The translations under genes were made by a program, and so were the position numbers. A model generated the notes under the pieces. It had not been told where the DNA came from. It was given only the letters and a program-made list of their open reading frames with translations, and ran no database searches. Of a DNA stretch of 21,343 nucleotides, positions 14,639 through 21,343 are shown in pieces. Numbering within the stretch: position 1 is the stretch's first letter; each line of letters starts with the position of its first letter. The stretch lies in contig JBBQTU010000042.1 of NCBI GenBank assembly GCA_038213005.1, positions 1 through 21,343 of the forward strand. The letters are read 5' to 3'. The DNA is from JBBQTU01 sp038213005. GTDB lineage: Bacteria; Planctomycetota; Phycisphaerae; Tepidisphaerales; Tepidisphaeraceae.

Positions 14639-15325
14639 ATGCCGGACCAGACAAACGACAGGCCCTGGAACGAGGCGGAGTGGGACGCCTTTCTCAACCG
14701 CGCCGACTTCTGCTCGGCCCGTTATCAGGAACTCTTTGAGACGCTCGCGGATGACCCGCAGCGCGACCAGATCATCGGCCGTGAGATGGGCTGGGACGAG
14801 ACCGAACCGGAGGCTCAGACGCCGTGGCTGCGCGAACTGGAGCAGCAGGCTTGGGCCGAGCCGGCCCAGGAAGCCTGGTCACGGAGCGAAGGTGCTGAAG
14901 AGACATCGGCGAGCATCCATGCTCAGTTGGACGCCGAGGATGCGGCGCTGAAGTCGGTACCGGCGTACCGCGAAGCACTGGCCTTTGGCGATGCCGTGCG
15001 CCTGGCGATCATGGCGATTCTCCAGGACGCCCAGACCGAACCAGACGATGACCTGATCCAGACGCTGACGCAGGCGCTGGCGATTGCGGCGAAAGTCGCG
15101 GCCGGGCACGGGATCGGCTATCACGATCACGTGCTGGGAGGCAATATCGCCCAGTGCCGCCGGGCAATTGCCGCCGCCGAGGCCTGCGCGGTGTCGCTGC
15201 AGTGCATCACTCAAAAGAGGCTGATCGAGAGCGAAGCGGCATCACGACTGCCGCAGCAACTCGCGCGAGTCCGCGAAACGCTGGACCTCCGGCTGAAGGA
15301 ACTGCGGTCGCGCGTGTGGTGGTAG
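14639..15325 (+). CDS. Unrecognised 228-residue protein
   Basis: I do not recognise the family. The ATG at 14639 has a near-ideal AAGGAG (14627-14632) at 6-nt spacing, and TACAAT (14610-14615) could be a -10 element. The product is acidic and Gln/Glu/Ala-rich, with no signal peptide or membrane segment. The first 50 residues (WNEAEWDAFLNRADFCSARY, then a conserved-looking DDPQRDQIIGREMGW) look like an ordered recognition or dimerisation motif. The remainder (about 100-225) is predicted by eye to be largely helical, with heptad-like Leu/Ala spacing (LIQTLTQALAIAAKVA; LPQQLARVRETLDLRLKEL). A cytoplasmic helical scaffold is the most that can be said. It is divergent from rsmH and convergent with the LptF/G-like permease. 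Confidence 0.75.
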   Translation: MPDQTNDRPWNEAEWDAFLNRADFCSARYQELFETLADDPQRDQIIGREMGWDETEPEAQTPWLRELEQQAWAEPAQEAWSRSEGAEETSASIHAQLDAEDAALKSVPAYREALAFGDAVRLAIMAILQDAQTEPDDDLIQTLTQALAIAAKVAAGHGIGYHDHVLGGNIAQCRRAIAAAEACAVSLQCITQKRLIESEAASRLPQQLARVRETLDLRLKELRSRVWW

Positions 15326-15384
15326 ACTGCCCGATCGCATTGCTCTTCATCGGCCGCCCTGCGGGACGTCTTGGGCGGCAGCGG

Positions 15385-15508
15385 CTAGTGTACTGCGTCG
15401 CTCGGGTGCCAAGTTAAAATCGGGGTGGCATGGCCGCCCCATGCTCATTGCGGAGTACCGGCCTGAGCATGCCACCCAGGTTGATGGACTTCGCCCGCAG
15501 CACACTAG
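15385..15508. mobile_element. 124-bp MITE-like element with 13-bp terminal inverted repeats and CTAG ends
   Basis: CTAGTGTACTGCG (15385-15397) and CGCAGCACACTAG (15496-15508) are inverted repeats matching at 12 of 13 positions. Inside, GGGTGGCATG (15423-15432) and CATGCCACCC (15468-15477) are a perfect 10-bp inverted repeat, with a nested CATGCTCA/TGAGCATG pair. Both ends are CTAG. IS630/Tc1-mariner elements insert at TA, often within CTAG, and duplicate the TA, so a non-autonomous relative of that group is suggested. The right end coincides with the TAG stop of the permease gene (15505-15507). There is no coding capacity. Confidence 0.55.
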
Positions 15509-16659
15509 GTCTTCACCCGGTCCAGCAGCACTACCGCGACCGGGCCGAAGATGAAGATCGGCATCCAAAGAACCACTGACGTCCAGTTGACCGCCGTGCC
15601 GACCTGCGGCGCTGTGCCGGCAAGTTGATGGGCCACGAACATCGAGCACAGGCATGCGCCGGTCAGGAGCAGGGTACGGGTGGCCGACCATTTCAGGCCT
15701 GCCGGGTCGCGGGTAAGAACGCAGGGGATCGCCAGCAGCAGCAGGACCACGTTGGCCAAGGGCTGGGCGAGTCGCCAGTTTCGGACGCGAAGCAAAGGCA
15801 CGGTGCCATAGTTGCGCGGGCGTTGCAGCAGGTCGTTGATCTGGCTGGAGGTGAGGTACTCCGCGACGTTATGGCGGCGATAAATGGCGATCTCGCCCGG
15901 CGTGATGGACGTCTGCCAGACACTGATCGACGCCTCGGTGAGAGAGTCGGCGCCGCGCAGGCCGGTCATGCGCATGCCCTTATCCAGTCGCCAGGCTCCG
16001 GCCTCGTTGTCGTACCATCCGCGGGGCGCGTCAATGTGGGCGAGGGGCTGGTTGGTCTTGTCCCGCTCGATGATGTCCAGTTGTTCCATGGTCGCCGGCG
16101 TCTTGCCGTCGGCCGACTCGGGGGTATAGACCGCGACGAAGAGCAGCGAGCCGGCCTGATCCTCCATTGCGCGGATGCGAAAACTCGTCTTCTGCGACGA
16201 TGAGACTTCGTCATGCGCTCGCGTCAGCTTGTTCACCATCGGAGGGATCAGCAGTTCCTGATCCACAATCAGCAGGCCGTTGGCGACTATTCCGGCGATC
16301 ATGATCGGGGCGGCCAGACGCAGCATCGGAACGCCAGCGGCCAGCATCGCGGTCAACTCGTTGGAACGCGTCATGCGGAACAGCGTGAACGCCGCGGCCG
16401 CGACGGGAATCACCCCCGACAACTGCACGAAGAAGACGAAGCTCTGGTAGAAGTAGAAATCGGCGATGTTGCCCACCAGCGAGAACAGCGCCACCACGCC
16501 CCCGCGCCCGGCGGCTGTACCGGCCGCCCGCGAGTTGCGGCTGAGCTCATCGAAGTTCAGCACCATGTCCAGGACGATATACAGCCCGACCAGCACTACG
16601 AAACTCAGCAAGTAGTTACGGAAGAAGCTGCGGATGATGTAACGATCAAAGGTATTCAC
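15505..16659 (-). CDS. LptF/LptG-family permease (YjgP/YjgQ)
   Basis: The 384-residue product has the family's topology. An N-terminal motif (FDRYIIRSFFRNYLLSF) leads into TM1 (about 15-36). TM2-TM3 cover about 55-130 and contain the FRMTRSNELTAMLAAGVPML coupling-helix region (94-113). A large periplasmic beta domain follows (about 140-290), then three C-terminal TMs (about 305-320, 330-350, 360-381). LptF and LptG form the membrane core of the ABC transporter that extracts lipopolysaccharide or a similar lipid and passes it to LptA. Sequence alone does not tell F from G, and no second copy is adjacent. The start is GTG (16659) with no clear ribosome-binding site. The TAG stop lies in the CTAG end of the adjacent MITE-like element. 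Confidence 0.87.
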   Translation of the reverse strand: MNTFDRYIIRSFFRNYLLSFVVLVGLYIVLDMVLNFDELSRNSRAAGTAAGRGGVVALFSLVGNIADFYFYQSFVFFVQLSGVIPVAAAAFTLFRMTRSNELTAMLAAGVPMLRLAAPIMIAGIVANGLLIVDQELLIPPMVNKLTRAHDEVSSSQKTSFRIRAMEDQAGSLLFVAVYTPESADGKTPATMEQLDIIERDKTNQPLAHIDAPRGWYDNEAGAWRLDKGMRMTGLRGADSLTEASISVWQTSITPGEIAIYRRHNVAEYLTSSQINDLLQRPRNYGTVPLLRVRNWRLAQPLANVVLLLLAIPCVLTRDPAGLKWSATRTLLLTGACLCSMFVAHQLAGTAPQVGTAVNWTSVVLWMPIFIFGPVAVVLLDRVKT

Positions 16660-16837
16660 GTCGGGGAGATACTGTACCGGTTCGGGGGCATTTGGGCCAT
16701 TTCACATCACGCGCGACAACGGTTCGCCCAGCACCTTGGCCGAGTCGAAATGCTGCTCGGCGATGCGGCGGGCCCCGACATCGGCGTTCGCATCCCCGTG
16801 TCCGTGCCCCGGCGTCCTTGCCGGAGCTCTCGTTTCA

Positions 16838-16871
16838 GCATTCAGCATTTACCATTCTGCATTCAGCATTT
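16838..16871. repeat. 13-bp direct repeat upstream of folE
   Basis: GCATTCAGCATTT occurs at 16838-16850 and again at 16859-16871, with a related CATT between. Each unit itself repeats CAGCATT-like words. The stretch is AT-richer than its surroundings. It lies in the 277-bp gap between the divergent permease and folE genes, 34 bp upstream of the folE -10 element. Confidence 0.4.
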
Positions 16872-16904
16872 CCCGGCGTTCTATCCGTCCCGGCCGATGA
16901 AGCC

Positions 16905-16910
16905 TATAAT
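16905..16910 (+). promoter_or_regulatory. Candidate -10 element for folE
   Basis: A perfect TATAAT lies 26 nt before the folE ATG, giving a leader of about 20 nt that contains GGAG (16923-16926). No good -35 hexamer is found at 16-18 bp, so the promoter may be activator-dependent or use a different upstream element. Confidence 0.4.
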
Positions 16911-16936
16911 CGTGGGGCTTACGGAGTTCAGAATCC

Positions 16937-17578
16937 ATGAAACAAAGCGGCAATTCACTCTCCTGTGACAACGAAGACCTCTCAGAGGATGTGCCCGTCC
17001 AAGGCGTGGACCTTCCACGCCTCGAACGTGCGGTACGCGAAATCCTGATCGCCGTCGGCGAAGATCCCGACCGCGAGGGTCTCGTGAAGACCCCCAACCG
17101 CGTCGCCCGCGCCTACGCCGAGATGCTCTCGGGCATGAAATCCGACCCGCGGCAATACCTCAGGACCGTCTTCACCGAGCGTTATGATGAGGTCGTCCTG
17201 CTTCGCGACATCGAGTTCCACTCGATGTGCGAGCACCACCTGCTGCCGTTCACCGGCCGGGCCCATGTCGCCTACCTGCCCGATGGCAAAGTGGTGGGCC
17301 TTTCGAAACTAGCCCGTCTGGTCGACGGCTTCGCGCATCGCCCCCAAGTCCAGGAACGCCTGACCACCCAGATCGCCGATGCCATGATGGAAGAGCTCAA
17401 CCCGATTGGCGCCGCCTGCGTCATTGAGGCCACACACACCTGCATGACCATCCGCGGGGCGCACAAGCCCGGCAGCGTGATGGTCACCAGCGCCCTGCGT
17501 GGCATCTTCCGCGAAAACCCGTCCAGCCGAAACGAAATCATCGCCCTCCTGCACGGTTCGGGCGACCACAGTCTGTGA
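16937..17578 (+). CDS. folE: GTP cyclohydrolase I
   Basis: The 213-residue product converts GTP to 7,8-dihydroneopterin triphosphate, the first step to tetrahydrofolate and related pterins. It has the zinc ligands Cys98 and His101 (MCEHHLLPF, 97-105) and Cys169 (HTCMTIRG, 167-174). VGLSKLARLVDGFAHRPQVQ (120-139) forms part of the GTP site, and the C-terminus contains VTSALRGIF. About 20 acidic N-terminal residues precede the domain. The ATG at 16937 has GGAG 10 nt upstream and a TATAAT at 16905. The TPR-YggX gene starts 6 nt after its stop, so the two are probably one transcript. Confidence 0.97.
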   Translation: MKQSGNSLSCDNEDLSEDVPVQGVDLPRLERAVREILIAVGEDPDREGLVKTPNRVARAYAEMLSGMKSDPRQYLRTVFTERYDEVVLLRDIEFHSMCEHHLLPFTGRAHVAYLPDGKVVGLSKLARLVDGFAHRPQVQERLTTQIADAMMEELNPIGAACVIEATHTCMTIRGAHKPGSVMVTSALRGIFRENPSSRNEIIALLHGSGDHSL

Positions 17579-17584
17579 TGCACC

Positions 17585-18193
17585 ATGAGTGATAATCGCA
17601 TCGAACAGTTTCGCCAGATGGTCAGCGCCGACCCGCAGAACGAGTTGGGCCACTTCTCCCTTGGCCGGGCCTGTCTCGAAGCCGGCTCGAACAAAGAAGC
17701 CATCGCCAGCCTGCAGCGGGCGATCGAGCTGAACCCGAAGCTTGGCCGGGCTTATGAATTGCTCGCCCAGGCGATGCTCATAGTCGGCATGAGGGCCCAG
17801 GCGATCGACGTCCTGACTCGCGGCGTGCCCATCGCCGACCAGCGCGGCGAGCGATTGTCGCGTGATGCGATGATCCAGTCGCTCAAAACCCTCGGCAGTC
17901 CCGTCCCGGAACTGCCCAGCCTGACCCAGCCCGCCAAGGCCATTGGTGAAAACGAAGTCCTCTGCGGCCGCTGCGGCAAGGTCGGCGGCAAACTCGCCCG
18001 CCCGCCGTTTCGCAATGACCAGGGCAAGCTGATCGAGACCCATGTGTGCTCGCCCTGCTGGCAGCAATGGCTGGAGATGGGAACGAAGGTGATCAACGAA
18101 CTCCGCCTCCCACTCAACGAACCCGAAGCGCAGCGCGTCTACGAACGCCACATGCTCGAGTTCCTCAACCTGGCTGACCAGGCCCATCCGTGA
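17585..18193 (+). CDS. TPR protein fused to a YggX-like (Fe(2+)-trafficking) domain with two CxxC pairs
   Basis: The 202-residue product has two parts. Residues 1-90 hold about two TPR repeats (LGHFSLGRACLEAGSNKEAI; LGRAYELLAQAMLIVGMRAQ). Residues 124-196 follow the YggX pattern: V-x-C near the start, a Gly/Leu segment, RPPF..G..I (139-150), then W-x2-W (WQQW, 159-162), VINELRL (169-175), EPEAQ (179-183) and a terminal HMLEFL. YggX proteins are linked to iron handling and protection of Fe-S enzymes from oxidants. Unlike single-Cys YggX, this copy has Cys127/Cys130 and Cys155/Cys158, a four-Cys arrangement that could bind zinc or iron. It starts 6 nt after folE with no separate strong ribosome-binding site. 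YggX assignment is by pattern recognition, not a search. Confidence 0.72.
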   Translation: MSDNRIEQFRQMVSADPQNELGHFSLGRACLEAGSNKEAIASLQRAIELNPKLGRAYELLAQAMLIVGMRAQAIDVLTRGVPIADQRGERLSRDAMIQSLKTLGSPVPELPSLTQPAKAIGENEVLCGRCGKVGGKLARPPFRNDQGKLIETHVCSPCWQQWLEMGTKVINELRLPLNEPEAQRVYERHMLEFLNLADQAHP

Positions 18194-18291
18194 TCCAGAT
18201 TGCCCCGGCACCCGCCCGAGGCGCTGGGGACTTGCGGCCGCGGCAGTTGCGACCTAACGTATAGGCATACCCGTCGGGGGCGGTTCCTTTG

Positions 18292-18309
18292 AACCCGGCC
18301 CGGCGGGTT
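18292..18309 (+). terminator. Weak hairpin between the YggX fusion and the oxidoreductase
   Basis: AACCCG and CGGGTT form a perfect 6-bp stem around a 6-nt loop, 25 nt before the next ATG. It is followed by TGAATC rather than a U-run, so it is at best a weak terminator or a leader structure of the downstream gene. Confidence 0.2.
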
Positions 18310-18334
18310 TGAATCTATCGGGGTTTGGTGTCCT

Positions 18335-19552
18335 ATGAGCAGGCGTTACAAGGTGGGGATCATCGGCTTTGGCCGAATGGGCCGCGGTTATGTTTCGGTC
18401 ATGCAACAGAGTGATCGCTGGGATATCGCCGCAATCTGCGATGTGACCAGCGCAACCCGCGACCTGGCCGGCCGCACTGTTCCCACTGCCAAAATCGTCT
18501 CAGACCCCGAGGAGATCTTCCGCGACAAGAGCATCGACGTCGTGGGCCTGTTCACCCTTGCCGACGCCCGCCCCGCGCAGATCCGTCGCGCCCTGGCCAC
18601 CGGCAAGCACGTGATCGCCGAGAAGCCCATCGCCGCCGACAGCAAGACCGAGTGGGAACTCGTCCGCGAGATCGAAGCCTCCAAACAACTCGTCGCCATT
18701 AACCTGTTCAACCGCAACGCCTGGTACCACAAAGAAATCATCAACTACATCCGCGAGGGCGAGATCGGCAAGCTCGCGATCGTGCGCGTCTGCCACATGA
18801 CGCCCGGCCACATGCCCACCGAAGGCCACGCTCCCGAAGGCCCTCCCTTCCACGACTGCGGCATGCACTACGTCGACGTCGCCCGCTGGTATGCCGACAG
18901 CGAATACGAGCGCTGGCACGCCCAGGGCATGAAGATGTGGGACCACAAGGATCCCTGGTGGGTGCAGGTGCACGGTAACTTCAAGAACGGCGTCGTCTTC
19001 GACATCACCCAGGGCTTTGTCTACGGCCACCTGGCCCTGGAAAAGACGCACAACTGCTACGTCGACCTGATCGGCACCAAGGGCATCTGCCGGATGCGGC
19101 ACGACTTCCAGAACGCCACCATCGAGATGCATGGTGTGCACAACACCGTGCGCAAGACGGGGCTATTCAACGACAAGAAGCTCGACGTCCTGTGCGCGTC
19201 GATGATCAAATCCATGGACGCCGGCAAGAGTATCGGCCTGCCCTGCGCCCGCGACAGCGCGATCGCCTCCGAGGTCGCCTGGGAGATGCTCAAGGACGCC
19301 GTCGCCAACAATCCCCCGAGCATGGGCACCCAGACCGAGATGAAGCAGATTCTCGAACATCGTCGCTCGCTGCGCAGCGGATACGGCCTGCCCGTCCGCC
19401 CGCAGGATTGCCCCACGATGCCGGCCACCCCGGGCGCCCCGCCCATGGCCTGCGGCGAGGAATTCTGCGAACTGCAGCGCGAGCGGGATGAGGAGTCGCA
19501 GAATCACGCGATGGGCGAACCCTCGCCCCGAGGCGCTATCCCGCGACGATAA
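18335..19552 (+). CDS. Gfo/Idh/MocA-family oxidoreductase
   Basis: The 405-residue product begins with an NAD(P)-binding Rossmann fold (VGIIGFGRMGRGYV, 7-20) and has the catalytic EKPIA motif (96-100, Lys97). The HDCGMHYVDVARW motif (173-185) matches the DxGxHxxD active-site pattern of the C-terminal alpha/beta domain. Such enzymes oxidise or reduce inositols, sugars or related polyols in the cytoplasm; here the substrate is undefined. After about residue 355 there is a Pro/Cys-rich, then Arg/Glu-rich tail (QDCPTMPATPGAPPMACGEE) that is probably disordered. The gene stands alone between the YggX fusion and convergent ruvC. The ATG at 18335 is kept because Rossmann homology begins seven residues later; the ribosome-binding site is weak. 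Confidence 0.92.
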   Translation: MSRRYKVGIIGFGRMGRGYVSVMQQSDRWDIAAICDVTSATRDLAGRTVPTAKIVSDPEEIFRDKSIDVVGLFTLADARPAQIRRALATGKHVIAEKPIAADSKTEWELVREIEASKQLVAINLFNRNAWYHKEIINYIREGEIGKLAIVRVCHMTPGHMPTEGHAPEGPPFHDCGMHYVDVARWYADSEYERWHAQGMKMWDHKDPWWVQVHGNFKNGVVFDITQGFVYGHLALEKTHNCYVDLIGTKGICRMRHDFQNATIEMHGVHNTVRKTGLFNDKKLDVLCASMIKSMDAGKSIGLPCARDSAIASEVAWEMLKDAVANNPPSMGTQTEMKQILEHRRSLRSGYGLPVRPQDCPTMPATPGAPPMACGEEFCELQRERDEESQNHAMGEPSPRGAIPRR

Positions 19553-19556
19553 GCCG

Positions 19557-19578
19557 TCGCGGCGCAAGATCGCCGCGA
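19557..19578. terminator. Possible bidirectional stop hairpin between convergent genes
   Basis: TCGCGGCG and CGCCGCGA form a perfect 8-bp GC-rich stem with a 6-nt loop, 4 nt after the stop of the oxidoreductase gene. No U-run follows on either strand. Its position between convergent genes makes a transcription-stop role plausible but unproven. Confidence 0.3.
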
Positions 19579-19708
19579 GCAACAACCGGTGGACTGAGCG
19601 GTGCGGTTGCCAGATTCGCTCACGCCATCATATCTCTGATCTCCTTCCCCTTAGAGGCGGAGAGTGGTCGCTGGTAACCGCGCTTCCCTTGCCTCGTCGC
19701 CACCCGCA

Positions 19709-20239
19709 TCAGTCGGCCGGCGTGGCCCGCGGCGCCACCGCCCGTCGAACCACGGGGCTCTGCGGCTCCGGCAAATGTCGCCCGGCCGCCAGTGCGATCG
19801 CCAGGGCATCGGCCACATCCGGCGGATTGGGCAGCTCCTTGAGCTGCCAGATGGCCTGGATCGTCCGCTGCACCTGCAGCTTGCTTGCGTGTCCCGCACC
19901 GACGACCGATTGCTTGACCCGGTTGGCCGCCAGTTCAACGAGCTGCAGCCCATGCCGCTGCGCCACCAGCAGGATCACCCCGCGGGCATGCCCCATCAGG
20001 ATCGACGTGCGCGGGTGGGCATAATGCGAGTAAAGCTGCTCGACCGCGCACACCTCCGGGCGATGCTCCTGGATGATCTCCTCAAGTTCCCGTTCCAGTT
20101 CCACCAGCCGGGCCGCGATGCTGGTCTTGGCCTTGAGCCGGATGACTCCGCCATCGATCAGTTTGGGGCGGAGCAATTGCCAGTCGATCACACCGTAGCC
20201 GGTGAGCTGCAGGCCAGGGTCTATGCCGAGGATACGCAT
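19709..20239 (-). CDS. ruvC: Crossover junction endodeoxyribonuclease RuvC
   Basis: The 176-residue product is the Holliday-junction resolvase that acts with RuvAB to nick junctions symmetrically. It begins MRILGIDPGLQLTGYGVID, with catalytic Asp7 in the first strand. Glu67 lies in VCAVEQLY (63-70), and Asp141 and Asp144 lie in PPDVADALAIAL (139-150), giving the complete four-acid metal site of the RNase H fold. VKQSVVGAGHASKLQV (108-123) is the conserved DNA-contacting region. The C-terminal 25 residues are a Pro/Arg/Ala tail. ruvA and ruvB are not adjacent. No clear Shine-Dalgarno sequence precedes the ATG at 20239. Confidence 0.96.
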   Translation of the reverse strand: MRILGIDPGLQLTGYGVIDWQLLRPKLIDGGVIRLKAKTSIAARLVELERELEEIIQEHRPEVCAVEQLYSHYAHPRTSILMGHARGVILLVAQRHGLQLVELAANRVKQSVVGAGHASKLQVQRTIQAIWQLKELPNPPDVADALAIALAAGRHLPEPQSPVVRRAVAPRATPAD

Positions 20240-20358
20240 CGGCGAAGCATCGTACCCGAAAACGGCGGGTCGATCCGAAGCCCGTCGCGCGTGTCGGGCG
20301 GCGCTGGAGTCGCGCGTTGGGTGGTGTGTCCATCGTTCGGAGGGGCGGCGTCTCGAAA

Positions 20359-20402
20359 GCGACTACAAAGTCGCTTCTACGTAGACGTGACTTTGTAGTC
20401 GC
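20359..20402. repeat. 44-bp near-perfect palindrome
   Basis: The two 22-bp arms match at 20 of 22 positions. The outer 14 bp are perfect (GCGACTACAAAGTC at 20359-20372, GACTTTGTAGTCGC at 20389-20402) and the centre contains TCTACGTAGA. Each arm also folds on itself (GCGAC-TACAAA-GTCGC). It lies in the 267-bp non-coding gap between ruvC and the SDR gene, where no gene was found. This could be a BIME-like pair of extragenic palindromes or the ends of a collapsed element. There is no U-run for a terminator. Confidence 0.6.
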
Positions 20403-20506
20403 GTCTCCGCCAGGTCACAGGGGGCAGCCAGGCCCGCGACGGGTCAGCGTATTCACCGACGCGCAGCGTGATGGGTTTACCATGCGCTGCTCGCAGGGCA
20501 GGGGCC

Positions 20507-21241
20507 TTACCAGCGGAGATGGACACCCATGTGGTAGTACCCGCCGGACGGGCCGCTGTCGGGCAGCGTCGCAAGCATCACCGATGTCTTAGCGCCCTGG
20601 GCGACCTCCAGCGGAGCCTGCGGACCGCCCAGGTCCGTCTTGACCCAGCCCGGATGCGCGGCGTTCACCTTGATCTTCGTGTCGCGCAGCTCATACGCCA
20701 GGTGCACGGTGAACGCATTGACGGCCGTCTTTGAACTGTCGTACGCCACCATCTTCATCTGGTAGATCACCGAATTCGGGTCGGCATGTTCAGAGATCGA
20801 GCCCAGAATGCTCGACACATTCACGATCCGTCCCCCCGCCGATTTGCGGATCAGAGGCAGCATCGCCTGCGTCACGGCGACCAGGCCGAAGTAGTTGGTT
20901 TCGAACATCCTGCGGACCACCGACAGCGGCGTGCTGCTGGCGGCGCCGTCGTCGCGGGCTCCGACGCCAGCATTGTTCACCAGCACATCAAGCCGGCCGA
21001 ACGCCCCCTCGATCCGCCCGGCCGCGGCCTTGATCGAACTCTCGGAAGTCACGTCCAGCTCAATGGCCTGTGCGTCGAGCTTCTCGCCAGCCAGCTTACT
21101 CGCCGCCTCCTTCCCGCGCGACAGGTCGCGACAGCCGACCAGTACCGTGAAACCAAGCTGCCCCAGTTGCCTCGCGGTCTCCAGCCCGATTCCCTTGTTC
21201 GCTCCGGTAATCATCGCAATCCGCTTCTCACTGTTTGCCAT
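20507..21241 (-). CDS. Short-chain dehydrogenase/reductase (carbonyl reductase-like)
   Basis: The 244-residue product is a classical SDR with a Rossmann fold. TGANKGIG (12-19) is the cofactor loop, GCRD (36-39) begins the segment that would select NADP, ELDV (61-64) is the adenine-side Asp, and NNAG (89-92) is conserved. The catalytic set is Asn115, Ser143/144, Tyr167 and Lys171 (YDSSK). AHPGWVKTDLGG matches the carbonyl-reductase type. It would reduce a carbonyl or oxidise an alcohol using NADP(H); the substrate is unknown. The frame is open upstream to 21325, but the ATG at 21241 is preceded by AAGGAG at 7-nt spacing and starts the homology. It appears to be a single-gene unit read away from the window edge. 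Confidence 0.93.
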   Translation of the reverse strand: MANSEKRIAMITGANKGIGLETARQLGQLGFTVLVGCRDLSRGKEAASKLAGEKLDAQAIELDVTSESSIKAAAGRIEGAFGRLDVLVNNAGVGARDDGAASSTPLSVVRRMFETNYFGLVAVTQAMLPLIRKSAGGRIVNVSSILGSISEHADPNSVIYQMKMVAYDSSKTAVNAFTVHLAYELRDTKIKVNAAHPGWVKTDLGGPQAPLEVAQGAKTSVMLATLPDSGPSGGYYHMGVHLRW

Positions 21242-21343
21242 GGCGTATCTCCTTGTTGGCAATGGTAGGCGAGGTTGCAGGCCGGGGGTGAGGTCTCTGA
21301 GACTTACGTGCGACGGGAGGGGCAAGATGTTCCCAAATCTTTG

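Noticed and set aside
1..21343. CRISPR arrays, tRNA or rRNA genes
   Set aside because: No regularly spaced repeats, cloverleaf arms or conserved rRNA stretches were seen on either strand.

Overview
This is a GC-rich chromosomal segment with ordinary bacterial housekeeping genes on both strands. The gene content suggests a Planctomycetota-type bacterium, perhaps Phycisphaerae or a relative. The reasons are: rsmH stands alone outside a division (dcw) cluster; GyrB is long, with an insertion; a LptF/LptG-type permease implies a Gram-negative-type envelope; a Gfo/Idh/MocA oxidoreductase is present; and short palindromic elements are scattered between genes. This assignment is inference from content. 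No rRNA, tRNA, CRISPR array or complete transposase gene was seen.

Layout. 1-170 holds the tail of an unrecognised protein. 171-780 is a long non-coding stretch ending in a strong sigma70-type promoter and, immediately after it, an intrinsic-terminator-like hairpin ahead of rplM-rpsI (781-1709), which closes with a clear terminator. 2212-3369 on the minus strand holds a 54-residue exported-peptide ORF followed by a DRE-TIM/HMGL-type aldolase. A cluster of palindromes (3552-3701) precedes mutL (3834-5813, endonuclease-proficient type). Next come a remnant of a BrnT-like toxin and an apparently intact CopG-type antitoxin (5850-6217). On the minus strand, gyrB (9240-11807) is followed by a translationally coupled pair: a tandem-domain SagB-type flavin oxidoreductase and an M20D amidohydrolase (6259-9059). 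A PIN-domain toxin remnant (11900-12253) precedes tgt (12377-13534), which converges on rsmH (13548-14462). An unrecognised 228-residue protein follows. After it lie a 124-bp MITE-like element abutting the stop codon of a LptF/LptG-family permease (15505-16659), then folE and a TPR-YggX fusion (16937-18193), a Gfo/Idh/MocA oxidoreductase, ruvC (minus), a 44-bp palindrome and an SDR oxidoreductase (minus).

How the genes relate. The core functions are translation (L13, S9, Tgt, RsmH), DNA maintenance (MutL, GyrB, RuvC), envelope lipid export (LptF/G-like) and tetrahydrofolate or pterin precursor synthesis (FolE). Two decayed toxin-antitoxin loci and several small inverted-repeat elements show that the intergenic spaces have collected mobile debris. 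The least ordinary parts are the TPR-YggX fusion with two added CxxC pairs, the tandem SagB-M20D coupled pair without any YcaO partner, the very short promoter-to-terminator leader of rplM, and the CTAG-bounded MITE-like element at the permease stop codon.
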